From Bacteroidia bacterium (GTDB lineage Bacteria; Bacteroidota; Bacteroidia; Flavobacteriales; Flavobacteriaceae), in contig JAUIMB010000012.1 of the NCBI GenBank assembly GCA_030432635.1, positions 1 to 64,000 on the forward strand: 64,000 nucleotides of DNA, read 5' to 3'. The notes below the pieces were generated by a model. The model was given only the letters and a program-made list of their open reading frames with translations. It did no database searches and was not told the origin of the DNA. Every line of letters starts with the position of its first letter. Position 1 is the stretch's first letter. Position numbers and translations under genes: made by a program. This document shows positions 19,066-28,118 of the stretch, one piece after another.

Positions 19066-19105
19066 TCATCTAGATTGTGAATAGATGAAAAATATTCTAT
19101 TTTAG
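19066..19105 (+). promoter_or_regulatory. Hairpin and possible promoter between flippase and sulfotransferase genes
   Basis: TCATCTA (19066-19072) and TAGATGA (19082-19088) form a 7-bp stem shortly after the flippase stop, a weak terminator at best. Overlapping it, TTG (19075-19077) is followed after 20 nt by TATTTTAG (19098-19105), one mismatch from TAnnTTTG, a possible promoter for the sulfotransferase gene. Confidence 0.35.
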
Positions 19106-19199
19106 CGCCTTTATGAATAACAACCGTACAAACCCTAATAATTAAGATTTTAAGAAGCAGAGCTCAATCTAGTATCTTAACTTGCTCAAGACCATTGAT

Positions 19200-19883
19200 A
19201 TGCCAAACAAATTAATACATTACAGCAGAAGATTATTATCAGTTTTCAAACCTAAAATATTTTGTATTTCATTTCAAAGAACAGGTACAACTTCTGTAGG
19301 TGTTTTTTTTCATGAGCATGGCTACACCGTAGGAACATATGGTACGTCAAGAAAAAATGATTGGACATATAGCTGGTTTAAAGGAGACTATGAAAAAATA
19401 TTTCGGTCTTTTGACTTTAAATCCCGTCAAGTATTCGAAGATGACCCATGGTGGTGTTTAAATTTTTATAAAGTCTTGTTCCATCGTTTTCCAAATTCAA
19501 AGTTTATTTTGCTCGAACGTGACAGTGATAAGTGGTTCGATTCGATGGTAAAGCATTCCAAAGGAAAAACTTTAGGCAATGCTTATCGACATTCAAAATT
19601 ATATAGACGAGAGCATGAGTTCTACGCGTCAAACTTTGATATTGATAATTTATATAAAACAAATATTGACAACCGCTTGCCCTTGGATGAATCACATCGG
19701 GAGCACTATAAAAGTCTGTATGAATTACGAATTAGGGAAGTAAAGGAATTTTTTGAACAGTTTGGAGCTGAACGATTGATTTGTTCAACTTTGGAAAGCC
19801 CTAATAAATGGACAGATATAGGGACGTTTATAGGGTTTAAAGTATCTCCAGATTACGAAGCTCATGCAAATAAAAGTAAATAG
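19200..19883 (+). CDS. Sulfotransferase family protein (first of two)
   Basis: It probably transfers sulfate from PAPS to a glycan or lipid-linked sugar. The 5'-phosphosulfate loop is seen as FCISFQRTGTTSVG near the N-terminus, and the 3'-phosphate-binding block as FPNSKFILLERDSDKWFDSM about residue 105. I choose the ATG at 19200 because MPNKLIHYSRRLL leads into the fold; a TTG at 19182 is in frame but adds only six residues. At 227 residues it is a compact sulfotransferase. It is isolated by 144 bp upstream and 416 bp downstream, unlike the tightly packed genes around it. Acceptor is unknown. Confidence 0.8.
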   Translation: MPNKLIHYSRRLLSVFKPKIFCISFQRTGTTSVGVFFHEHGYTVGTYGTSRKNDWTYSWFKGDYEKIFRSFDFKSRQVFEDDPWWCLNFYKVLFHRFPNSKFILLERDSDKWFDSMVKHSKGKTLGNAYRHSKLYRREHEFYASNFDIDNLYKTNIDNRLPLDESHREHYKSLYELRIREVKEFFEQFGAERLICSTLESPNKWTDIGTFIGFKVSPDYEAHANKSK

Positions 19884-20299
19884 AAAATCCTTGTATTTTC
19901 TATCGAAAAATGACGATTGATTTTGAACGCTATCGGTTGTTTTTAGGCTCATGACTAGATATGCTCACTACATTCTAGGCTTTTACTAAGAGACTTAATT
20001 GATATCATTTAAACTATGGTGGACTAGTGCGCAATCATCGCTGATCTCCGATTCAGCCGTATATCAATAACAAAATAAAAGCTTAACTTTTACATTGAAT
20101 TTATGAAATAGGAGTCTTCATTAAAGCACTCTACCTAAATCAAATCATTTCTTTTTATCCGTTTCAACAATTATGTGATATATTTGGCGTGCTAAACTTA
20201 AATTTTGCAATTAAGTAGCAATTATTTTAACAGGTATGATTTGGTCTATTATCAATTGTATGCGACCTATCTGATTTTTAGAAATAAATCCAAGTTATC
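19884..20299. other. Non-coding gap with a promoter for the second polysaccharide operon
   Basis: No frame in this 416-bp stretch looks like a gene or a gene remnant that I recognise. A hairpin with 8-bp arms (TAGAAAAT/ATTTTCTA, 19881-19902) overlaps the sulfotransferase stop codon but lacks a T-tract. TATATTTG at 20179-20186 is the likely promoter of the downstream genes. The rest is AT-rich and featureless to the eye. Confidence 0.6.
20179..20186 (+). promoter_or_regulatory. -7 promoter element upstream of the DegT aminotransferase operon
   Basis: TATATTTG is a perfect TAnnTTTG box, 113 nt ahead of the TTG start at 20300. The -33 region has no TTTG, so strength is uncertain. Confidence 0.5.
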
Positions 20300-21370
20300 T
20301 TGATTAACGTCACTAAAACCTTTTTTCCGCCAATAGAAGCTTACCAAGCTCAATTGGAGAGAGTTTGGAAAAATCAATGGCTAACCAATAACGGTGAATT
20401 GTACAAAGAGCTTACCTCAAAGTTAAAAGCACATTTGAATGTAAGTCACATAATTTGCATGACCAATGGTACGCTGCCAATACAGATAGCCCTTAATGCT
20501 TTTGGAAATGAAGGTGAAATTATCACGACACCGTTTTCTTATGTTGCCACATTGTCAAGTATTGTATGGGAAAAATGTACACCTGTTTTCGTTGATATCC
20601 ATCCTGAGTACCTAACTATAGATGAAACAAAAATTGAAGCGGCAATAACAGAAAAAACCACTGCGATTTTGGCAACTCATGTGTATGGCAATCCTTGTGA
20701 TGTCGAAACCATCAAAACCATTGCCGATAAGCACAATCTAAAAGTAATTTATGATGCTGCACATAGCTTTGGTGTTGTCTATAAAGGTAAATCCATGTTT
20801 GCGTATGGTGATGCTAGTACAACTAGTTTTCATGCGACTAAATTATTCCATACTGGAGAAGGAGGCGCTTTAATATGTCAAAATGAGGACGTCTATAAAG
20901 CCATGCACTATAGACATAATTTTGGTCATGATGGGCAAACGGCTTATCATGGTTTAGGGATAAACGCCAAAATGAGTGAATTGCAAGCAGCAATGGGTTT
21001 ATGTGTGTTGCCTTACATGGATCATATTATTTCCGAACGACAAAAAGTGTGTGAATTTTATGATAAAAATCTGGACTTTAATAGATTAACTGGATTTAAG
21101 ATTAGGGAAAACACATCATGGAATTATGCCTACTATCCAATTTTATTTAACAGTGAAAAGGCCTTATTGAAGGCAAAACAAAATCTAGAGAGCCATCAAA
21201 TTTTCCCTCGACGCTATTTTTATCCAAGCTTGGAGGAGTTGCCTTATGTGAACTCAAATCATTGTCCAATTGCGAAAGATATTGCTGAACGTGTAATGTG
21301 CTTGCCTTTGTATGTTGGTTTAGAAGCGGAACAGTTAACCAAAATTTCAACATTGATAAATGAAGCCTAA
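20300..21370 (+). CDS. DegT/DnrJ/EryC1/StrS-family sugar aminotransferase
   Basis: A PLP-dependent enzyme that aminates a nucleotide-linked keto-sugar. The protein starts INVTKTFFPPIEAYQ, runs through TNGTLPIQIAL, IYDAAHSFG (aspartate for PLP) and the lysine region SFHATKLFHTGEGG (Schiff-base lysine), and ends with the usual CLPLYVGL. The start is TTG at 20300: an in-frame TAA lies at 20285 and there is no ATG, and family members start at this point. It overlaps the WbqC gene by 11 nt. With no local dehydratase the keto-sugar substrate is likely made elsewhere. The product may be a quinovosamine- or viosamine-type sugar; that is inference. Confidence 0.9.
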   Translation: MINVTKTFFPPIEAYQAQLERVWKNQWLTNNGELYKELTSKLKAHLNVSHIICMTNGTLPIQIALNAFGNEGEIITTPFSYVATLSSIVWEKCTPVFVDIHPEYLTIDETKIEAAITEKTTAILATHVYGNPCDVETIKTIADKHNLKVIYDAAHSFGVVYKGKSMFAYGDASTTSFHATKLFHTGEGGALICQNEDVYKAMHYRHNFGHDGQTAYHGLGINAKMSELQAAMGLCVLPYMDHIISERQKVCEFYDKNLDFNRLTGFKIRENTSWNYAYYPILFNSEKALLKAKQNLESHQIFPRRYFYPSLEELPYVNSNHCPIAKDIAERVMCLPLYVGLEAEQLTKISTLINEA

Positions 21371-22070
21371 TACAATGACTTCAGTTGCAGTAATGCAACC
21401 GTACATTTTTCCTTATTTTGGTTATTATAAATTAATTTCTAAAGCGAATGTTTTTATAATTTACGATAATGTTCAATATATCAATAGAGGCTATATTAAC
21501 AGAAATCGAATTCTTATCAATGGTGAGGCAAAATATTTTAATTTTCAAATCGATAAAGCTGATCAGTTTAAAAACATCAATGAAGTAAAGCTGAAAGCGT
21601 ATAAAACGTTAAGGGATAAGTTGTTAAGGCAAATTTTCTTGTCGTACAAGAAGGCGCCATATTTTGAAGAGGCCTATGGTTTTATAGAGTCTCTTTTGAA
21701 ATTTGACTTTCAATACATAAGCAATCTAAATACAAAGACTTTAGTTGAATTATCATCCAAATTAGGGCTTGGGACAAAATTCGTGCTTTCAAGCGAATTG
21801 GATTTAGCTGATTTTGTTGACTTAAGTAAAGAGGGTAAACTCGATAGCATAATTCAGTTATATGATGCTCATGAAATCGTAATGCCTCCAAATAGTTTAG
21901 AACTGTATGAAAATTGGAGTCCAGCTAACCAGTGTCGAAAATCAACTTTAAAATTAGTTGATTTGAAGTACAAACAGTTTTCAAATACCTTCGTGCCAAA
22001 CTTGTCCATAATTGATGTTCTCATGTTCAATGGTTTTAAACAAACGTCTAAACTTTTAAGCAACTCATGA
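21360..22070 (+). CDS. WbqC-family protein
   Basis: The 236-residue protein shows the WbqC signature: VAVMQPYIFPYFGYYKLISKA near the start, YDNVQYINRGYINRNRI, and a C-terminal FVPNLSIIDVLMFNG. The family is found beside aminotransferases and glycosyltransferases in O-antigen and capsule loci. Its biochemical role is not settled; acyl or amino-acid modification of an amino sugar has been suggested. The ATG overlaps the aminotransferase by 11 nt, which fits joint action on the same amino sugar. An in-frame ATG at 21375 is an alternative start. Confidence 0.88.
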   Translation: MKPNTMTSVAVMQPYIFPYFGYYKLISKANVFIIYDNVQYINRGYINRNRILINGEAKYFNFQIDKADQFKNINEVKLKAYKTLRDKLLRQIFLSYKKAPYFEEAYGFIESLLKFDFQYISNLNTKTLVELSSKLGLGTKFVLSSELDLADFVDLSKEGKLDSIIQLYDAHEIVMPPNSLELYENWSPANQCRKSTLKLVDLKYKQFSNTFVPNLSIIDVLMFNGFKQTSKLLSNS

Positions 22071-22885
22071 AAGAGCAATATGTAGTTGGGATTCACGGTG
22101 TGCCAAGGTCTGGAACATCTTGGTTAGGACAATTGATAAATGCGTCACCAGTTGTGAATTTTAAGTTTCAACCACTTTTTTCGTACGCATTCAAGGATTA
22201 TTTTAACCTAGAATCCTCTTGCGACGAGGTGAATAATTTCCTTTCTGAAATCGCAGTAAGTGATGACGATTTTATAAATTTAAAAGATAAGAATCTATTG
22301 GGTGATTATCCAGCTTTTGAGAAAAGTGAGATAAAAACACATCTCGTTTTTAAACAAGTTAGATATCATTATCTTATTGAAAAAGTTTTAACTTGTAGAA
22401 AGGATGCTAAGTTTATATTGATCGTAAGAAACCCATTGGAGGTGTTGAATTCTTGGCGGAAAGCTCCTCGAGAGTTTCATCCTGGATGGGATTTTAATGA
22501 AGAATGGTTCTTTGCTAATAGAAAAAATTTACAAAGGAAAGAGGAGTATTTTGGATATGCAAAATGGAAGGAAGCGACAATCATGTTTCACGATCTAGGC
22601 GAAAGATACAAGGACCAAGTGAAGATAGTGGACTATAATCGTTTGAGGGAAAACACTTTGGAAAGTATATCGGAAATATACTGTTTTATTGATTTGGAAA
22701 TAGCCACGCAAACTAAGGACTTTATTGGTCAATCCCAAAACATAAAGGATAACCATCCCAATAGCGTGTATAAATCTTCGAAGAAAAGGTTAAGCCATAA
22801 AGTTGAAATTCCGAAAGATATACAAGACTATATTTTTGATGACCTGAAGAATTCAAATTTAAACTACTTGTTAGATGACGTTTGA
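22067..22885 (+). CDS. Sulfotransferase family protein (second of two)
   Basis: The PAPS-binding loop is clear as GIHGVPRSGTSWLGQLI (about 8-24), and the 3'-phosphate-binding strand-loop as AKFILIVRNPLEVLNSW (about 114-130). At 272 residues it is a standard carbohydrate sulfotransferase. The start codon overlaps the WbqC stop (ATGA), and the end overlaps the next glycosyltransferase by 11 nt, so it sits firmly inside the operon. It is not closely similar to the sulfotransferase at 19200, so the two probably modify different positions. Substrate is unknown. Confidence 0.88.
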   Translation: MKEQYVVGIHGVPRSGTSWLGQLINASPVVNFKFQPLFSYAFKDYFNLESSCDEVNNFLSEIAVSDDDFINLKDKNLLGDYPAFEKSEIKTHLVFKQVRYHYLIEKVLTCRKDAKFILIVRNPLEVLNSWRKAPREFHPGWDFNEEWFFANRKNLQRKEEYFGYAKWKEATIMFHDLGERYKDQVKIVDYNRLRENTLESISEIYCFIDLEIATQTKDFIGQSQNIKDNHPNSVYKSSKKRLSHKVEIPKDIQDYIFDDLKNSNLNYLLDDV

Positions 22886-23987
22886 GGAATTTAAAAATAA
22901 GTATGAGCATAAGCCAATTGGAATCCATCCTTCCAAAACACAAAAGGACGTATTGGTAAGTGTATGCGTAGTGACTTATAATCAAGTCAGTTTTATCAGA
23001 CAATGTTTGGATAACATATTAAACCAAAAAACCAATTTTTCATTCGAAATACTCTTAGGAGACGATGCGTCGAAAGATGGTACTAGGGAAATCTGCCTGG
23101 ATTATGCAAATAAGTATCCAGATAAAATAAGACTATTTTTGCATCACAGGGAAAATAACATCAAAATTGCTGGTCGTCCTACTGGGCGATTTAATTTTTT
23201 ATATAATCTATACGCAGCACAAGGGAAGTATATTGCTTTTTGTGAAGGTGATGATTTTTGGATTGACCCAAATAAATTACAAAAGCAAGTCGATTTTCTA
23301 GAGAAAAATCAAGATTATATACTGACACATTCAGATGCTGATATCTATGTCGAGAACACGAAAAGAACCTATGGGAACATCAATAAGGTAAAAGGTCGTA
23401 ACATAGCTTCTGGAGATGTTTTTACAGAAAAACTGGAATCCAAATATCGCATATTCACATGTACTACATTGTTTAGGAATTTTGATGATTTAATCAGTTC
23501 TACTAATGGATTGGTTGAGTTCGCGCAGGCTGATTTAATCTTGTTTTTAGAATTGGCACATAGAGGAAAGTTCAAGTATTTTGAGGAATCTATGGCGACT
23601 TATCGTGTCAATCAAGGTAGTGTAACACGATCTGGAAGCTTGTTAAATAAGGCATTATTCAAAGAGTCCTCGGTAAACGTTAGGTTAGATGTCGCTAAAA
23701 AATACAATGTCGATACCAAAATCATAGAAAGGCTTTACATAGATTTGTATAAGGTACGTTTGGAGATCGCATATTTGAAGAAAGACAAAGACCTTATGGA
23801 AACAACCTTACGGTTTTTAAGTGGACGAGGTGTTTTGTTGGACCGTCAACAGCAGTTTAAATCAAGTATTGTTTTAAGTAAAGGCATAGGTCCTATAATC
23901 AAAAAAATAATTCTCGATATGACCGATACCAAGTCCAAACTTGTAGGTAAATTAAGTGATTATAAAAATAAGTACATTATTAGATAG
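22875..23987 (+). CDS. Glycosyltransferase family 2 protein
   Basis: An inverting GT-A transferase. The Rossmann-like start VSVCVVTYNQVSFIRQCL (about 29-46), EILLGDDASKDGT (with the nucleotide-binding DD), and the metal-binding CEGDDFW (about 124-130) are intact. The C-terminal third (about 270-370) carries helices but no transmembrane segment. It overlaps the sulfotransferase gene by 11 nt and is followed without a gap by a GT4 gene. The sugar donor cannot be read from sequence. Confidence 0.92.
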   Translation: MTFEEFKNKYEHKPIGIHPSKTQKDVLVSVCVVTYNQVSFIRQCLDNILNQKTNFSFEILLGDDASKDGTREICLDYANKYPDKIRLFLHHRENNIKIAGRPTGRFNFLYNLYAAQGKYIAFCEGDDFWIDPNKLQKQVDFLEKNQDYILTHSDADIYVENTKRTYGNINKVKGRNIASGDVFTEKLESKYRIFTCTTLFRNFDDLISSTNGLVEFAQADLILFLELAHRGKFKYFEESMATYRVNQGSVTRSGSLLNKALFKESSVNVRLDVAKKYNVDTKIIERLYIDLYKVRLEIAYLKKDKDLMETTLRFLSGRGVLLDRQQQFKSSIVLSKGIGPIIKKIILDMTDTKSKLVGKLSDYKNKYIIR

Positions 23988-25124
23988 ATGAAACTGGCTA
24001 TTCTTGCACAATCTTATCTTCATGATGCCACGGCCAATATTAATGGTACATTGGTGCAACAACATAATCTAGCTCATGGATTGAAAACCCAAGGCGTTGA
24101 GGTGCACTATATCGCAACAACCAAAGATCATTCGAAGCCAAGCCATACCATAGAAGATGGTATTCAGTTTCACTGGATTCATGCGCAACAAGGATTGTTC
24201 GAATGGAAGCGTCAGTTCAGTCTCTACAAAAATAGACTTGAAAGCCTACAACCAGATGCGCTTTATGTTCGCGGTAGAAATGTACTTCAGTATGTGGCAG
24301 GTAACTTTGCAAAAAGACACAATATACCTTATGTTTGGGGAACCAATGGAGAGGATAGTGCAGAGCTGTGGAAAAATATAAAGCGCCTAAAAGTGTCGAA
24401 CAAGTCCTTTCTTAAAAAGGTGTTGTTATTCCCAGTTAAAGCGATAGAAGATACTTACATAAATAAAGGCATGAAAATGTCTGATGTCATTGTAAATCAA
24501 TCCATCCATCAGCAAGCCGAAACAAAACGTATCTTAAAAAAAGAGGGACTTGTATTGCCGAGTTACTTCTATGTGCCAGAACACCAAAATGTCCCAAAGG
24601 AAAATACCTTACTGTGGTTAGCTAACTTGTATCAAGCGAAACAACCAGAAATCTTCATAGAGGCCATTAAGCGTCTTAATTTAAATGATTGGAAAGCTAT
24701 TTTGGCTGGCGGAACTTCAGATGCTAACTATTTCAAGACGATCAAAAATCTCGCTTCGGAGACCTCTATTGAACTTCCAGGTAAGATTGCATTTAAGGAT
24801 TCCTTTGGCTATTTTCAGAATGCCAAAATTTATGTGAATACGAGTCGGCCTAATGCAGATGGACTTCCAAATGCCTTTATCCAAAGTTGGCTTAGTGGTA
24901 CAGTAGTGTGTTCCTTGCATCATGATCCAAATTACTGGATGAGAGATCATCAGATTGGGTTTTGCGCTAATGGAGATATTGATATATTTGTGTCTAACAT
25001 TCAAGCTTTGCTCGATGATCAAGACAAACTTTCTGAAATGAGTAACAAGGCGAAAACATTTGGTAAAACAATGTTCGCTTCCGATAAGACCATTGAACAT
25101 TACATAAGGCTTTTTAAAGGATGA
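23988..25124 (+). CDS. Glycosyltransferase family 4 protein
   Basis: A 378-residue GT-B fold protein. The N-terminal domain starts LAILAQSYLHDATANINGT; the C-terminal donor-binding domain carries LLWLANLYQAKQPEIFIEAI and IYVNTSRPNADGLPNAFIQSW. The second block has the same pattern as the GT at 25928 (VNTS-P, DG-PN-FIQ-WL, SL--DP), so the two are paralogues that flank the methyltransferase. The ATG directly follows the previous stop. Donor and linkage are unknown. Confidence 0.88.
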   Translation: MKLAILAQSYLHDATANINGTLVQQHNLAHGLKTQGVEVHYIATTKDHSKPSHTIEDGIQFHWIHAQQGLFEWKRQFSLYKNRLESLQPDALYVRGRNVLQYVAGNFAKRHNIPYVWGTNGEDSAELWKNIKRLKVSNKSFLKKVLLFPVKAIEDTYINKGMKMSDVIVNQSIHQQAETKRILKKEGLVLPSYFYVPEHQNVPKENTLLWLANLYQAKQPEIFIEAIKRLNLNDWKAILAGGTSDANYFKTIKNLASETSIELPGKIAFKDSFGYFQNAKIYVNTSRPNADGLPNAFIQSWLSGTVVCSLHHDPNYWMRDHQIGFCANGDIDIFVSNIQALLDDQDKLSEMSNKAKTFGKTMFASDKTIEHYIRLFKG

Positions 25125-25128
25125 TCAT

Positions 25129-25923
25129 ATGAAACTTTACACTAGAATTAGCGAAGGAAAATTGGCAGAATATGATGTTAAGAATGCCGATAATGCCGAG
25201 TTTTGGTCAAAGCATTGGGGCGAAAATTCGGTTGCAACATCCTTGAAGAAAGCTGAAAAGGGGTATTTAGGTGGTTCAAAATATTTATTACAAAATGTAA
25301 AGAAAGATGATCGCGTTCTAGAGGCTGGCTGTGGTAAAGGTCAAATCGTTGCAGCCATGGATTATTTAGGTATTGATATTGTTGGAATCGACTTTTCCGA
25401 AGATATTATTGAGGAAATAAATGACTACAGACCCGATTTAAAAGTGCAATCAGGAGACATTCGGAAGTTAGCCTTTAATGATGATGAATTTAGTGTGTAT
25501 CTGTCTTTTGGCGTTATTGAGCATTTTGATGATCCCAAGGAAGTGAAGCTTATCATGGATGAGGCGAAGCGCGTAACTTCAAGGTTGATCTATTTTAGTG
25601 TTCCGTATTTTTCTCCAGCGATCAAACGTACCGTAAATTCACTAAAGAGTGCCGAAGGTGTTGGGTCAGATAAATTCTATCAGTATTACTTTGATAGAAA
25701 TGAAATAGAGAAATTACTGTTGTCCCATGGTTTGAAAATCCATAAAACATCCTATTACGCGACTTATGTAGGATTAAAACGTTATAACAAAATATTCGCT
25801 TTTTTGAATAAACTATATCCTTGCCGATTTGCCTTTTTGAGATTAAGAGGCGTGTTGGATCGTATCTATGGTAAAAAATATGCACACATGATGGGCTTGT
25901 GGACCTATAAAATTGAGGATTGA
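25129..25923 (+). CDS. Class I SAM-dependent methyltransferase
   Basis: A Methyltransf_11-type enzyme of 264 residues. Motif I is VLEAGCGKGQIVAAM (about 64-78), the acidic end of strand two is IVGIDFSEDII, and motif IV appears as YLSFGVIEHFDDP. It probably O-methylates a sugar residue of the glycan, since it lies between two glycosyltransferases in one operon. The spacing to the upstream gene is 4 nt and its stop lies 4 nt before the next ATG. Confidence 0.88.
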   Translation: MKLYTRISEGKLAEYDVKNADNAEFWSKHWGENSVATSLKKAEKGYLGGSKYLLQNVKKDDRVLEAGCGKGQIVAAMDYLGIDIVGIDFSEDIIEEINDYRPDLKVQSGDIRKLAFNDDEFSVYLSFGVIEHFDDPKEVKLIMDEAKRVTSRLIYFSVPYFSPAIKRTVNSLKSAEGVGSDKFYQYYFDRNEIEKLLLSHGLKIHKTSYYATYVGLKRYNKIFAFLNKLYPCRFAFLRLRGVLDRIYGKKYAHMMGLWTYKIED

Positions 25924-25927
25924 TTGC

Positions 25928-27094
25928 ATGAGAAAGATAGCTTTTGTAATGCCTTGGCACATTTCTGAACGAGGTGGAGGTGCAGAGGTTCAAGCCAATT
26001 ATTTAGGACAGGAACTTGGTAAAAGAGGCTATGAAGTTTCTTATGTTTGTCAAACCATCCATCATCAAAAAATCAGTACAAGTGAGCGCTTGGGTCAAAT
26101 GACCATATATTGGGTAAAACCATCTGGTCGCTTTCCATGGTTGGATCAGAATAAGTACCTCAAACCGCTAAAAATAATACAGCCTAATTACATTCTTCAG
26201 CGAATATCCTCCAATGTTATCTATGTTCTGGGCAAATATTCAGCGCGTCACCAATGTAAATTGGTTTGGTTTTGCACAGATAATAAGAACCCAATTCGAA
26301 ATTTCCATCAATTTAAGTTCAAGGAACATGCGGCTACAAAATCCTTAGGATTTTTAAAAAGGTTAATGTTCGGCTTAAATAGCATAATAATGGATTTTTA
26401 TAGAGTTAGAGGGATGAAGCATGTCGATATTGCATTCACGCAAAATGAAATCCAAGAAGCTCAGGTGCAAAAGCATTTTAACTTATCGTCTTCACGAATG
26501 ATTTCCGGCCACCCAATTCCAAATAAATCCATATCCGCAACACAACGTTTTGACAATAAAACCATACTTTGGTGTGCAAATTGGGGCACACATAAAAGAC
26601 CGCAATTATATATTGATTTAGCAAGGCAAATGAGCCACACTGATTTCAATTTTGTTATGGTAGGAGGTCATAGTGATCAACAATATGTCAACCGATTGCT
26701 TTCTAATAAACCTGATAATTTAACTGTGACAGGAAGCTTAAGTTTTGATGATGCCTTGCGTTATTTTGATTCTGCTTCGGTTTTTGTCAATACCTCTACG
26801 CCAGGTGGTGATGGGTTTCCTAACACGTTTATTCAGGCATGGTTAAGGCATACTCCAATTGTGAGCTTAGGTTTTGACCCAGATCATGTTGTGGAAAAAA
26901 ACAAGTTAGGCTATAATCTCAATTCTGTTGATGCTGCTGCTGAGCATATTGGTAGGTTGATGAATGATTTTGACCTTTATAAATCGCTATCCAATAACGC
27001 ATATCATTATGCCTGCCAAAATCATACTATTAATGTCATGACAGATCATTTTTTAAAGGTGCTGGAACAAAACGAAAATCGTAATGTCACATAA
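25928..27094 (+). CDS. Glycosyltransferase family 4 protein
   Basis: I take the ATG at 25928 (RKIAFVMPWHISERGGGAEVQAN), since the glycine-rich loop of the acceptor domain follows at the usual distance; a TTG at 25913 in frame would add five residues overlapping the methyltransferase. The C-terminal domain reads TILWCANWGTHKRPQLYIDL and then VNTSTPGGDGFPNTFIQAW. It is a paralogue of the GT at 23988. It overlaps the next gene by 11 nt. 388 residues is normal for GT4. Confidence 0.88.
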   Translation: MRKIAFVMPWHISERGGGAEVQANYLGQELGKRGYEVSYVCQTIHHQKISTSERLGQMTIYWVKPSGRFPWLDQNKYLKPLKIIQPNYILQRISSNVIYVLGKYSARHQCKLVWFCTDNKNPIRNFHQFKFKEHAATKSLGFLKRLMFGLNSIIMDFYRVRGMKHVDIAFTQNEIQEAQVQKHFNLSSSRMISGHPIPNKSISATQRFDNKTILWCANWGTHKRPQLYIDLARQMSHTDFNFVMVGGHSDQQYVNRLLSNKPDNLTVTGSLSFDDALRYFDSASVFVNTSTPGGDGFPNTFIQAWLRHTPIVSLGFDPDHVVEKNKLGYNLNSVDAAAEHIGRLMNDFDLYKSLSNNAYHYACQNHTINVMTDHFLKVLEQNENRNVT

Positions 27095-28118
27095 GAAACG
27101 AATATTACATGTAAGGCATTCTTTGGGAGAAGGCGGTATCACAACGCTTGTTGATGCCATGGTCGATTTAAATGAAGGTGCTTCTGTTCAGCATGATGTA
27201 TTGGTTTGGAAAGACGCTCCAAAAAGGAAGGAGAGCCCATCGTTAATTGATATGTCTGGATCTTCTAATAGGAAACATGATTTCGCCAAAATGATTGAGG
27301 CATACGACCTCATTTTCGTGCATTCACTGATGCCGTTCATGTTGGGTGCTTTATTGAAGAAAAAACCTAATGTTTATTTGTTTCAGCATGGAATTACCTT
27401 CGGAAGTGGTGCAAAGCGACTGTTTAAGCGTCTATATTATGCAATGATCATAAATTTTTTCAGGTTTAAAGTGATTTGTTCTTCAGAATTTGCCAAACGG
27501 AAATTGTTAAGTAAAGTTCCTGTTTTTGATAAAAGCTTACTGTTGATTATTAGATTTGGGATCAATATTCAGGTGCCAAAATTGCAAAACATCTCAAAAG
27601 GGTCAACATTGAATATTGGGTTTGCAGGACGACTTGTTGGTCAAAAAAGAGTGTCCAAAATTATAGATGCGTTACAGAGCGTTAAAGATGATGTGACTAT
27701 CCTGTTCCATATTGCAGGTGATGGTCCTTTGCTTGAACCATTACAATCAAAGGCTAAAGCATTTGATACGTCAAAAGTTTCATTTAAGTTCTACGGTTTT
27801 TTGGAAAACATGGAAGATTTTTATTCTAAATTAGATGTGTTTATATTGCCATCGATAGGAGAGTCTTTCGGTTTGGTTGTTCTTGAAGCTATTTGTCGTA
27901 ATATACCTACCATCGTGTTTAACGATAGTGGAGCATGCGTCGAGTTTATACAAGAAGGGTCAAGCGGCTACATTGTAAACAGTCCTGAAGAACTTTCTGA
28001 AAAGCTAAGGGAGTTAAGCGATGTTTCCCTAAGATCGGAATTACATCAAAAAATGACCCAAATGAACCTAAATGACTACGATATTTCTAAAACCAGAGCC
28101 AAATTAGACGCCTTATGA
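27084..28118 (+). CDS. Glycosyltransferase family 4 protein
   Basis: 344 residues with a GT-B fold. The N-terminus has ILHVRHSLGEGGITTLVDAM; the donor domain shows LNIGFAGRLVGQKRVSKIIDAL (phosphate-binding Arg and Lys) and the EX7E-type region ILPSIGESFGLVVLEAICRNIP. It overlaps the gene before by 11 nt and the asparagine-synthase-like gene after it by 4 nt. Specificity is unknown. Confidence 0.9.
   Translation: MSHKKRILHVRHSLGEGGITTLVDAMVDLNEGASVQHDVLVWKDAPKRKESPSLIDMSGSSNRKHDFAKMIEAYDLIFVHSLMPFMLGALLKKKPNVYLFQHGITFGSGAKRLFKRLYYAMIINFFRFKVICSSEFAKRKLLSKVPVFDKSLLLIIRFGINIQVPKLQNISKGSTLNIGFAGRLVGQKRVSKIIDALQSVKDDVTILFHIAGDGPLLEPLQSKAKAFDTSKVSFKFYGFLENMEDFYSKLDVFILPSIGESFGLVVLEAICRNIPTIVFNDSGACVEFIQEGSSGYIVNSPEELSEKLRELSDVSLRSELHQKMTQMNLNDYDISKTRAKLDAL

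Noticed and set aside
19884-20299. A decayed gene in the gap before the DegT gene
   Set aside because: All frames are broken by frequent stops and no stretch resembles a known protein; a promoter explains part of the gap.
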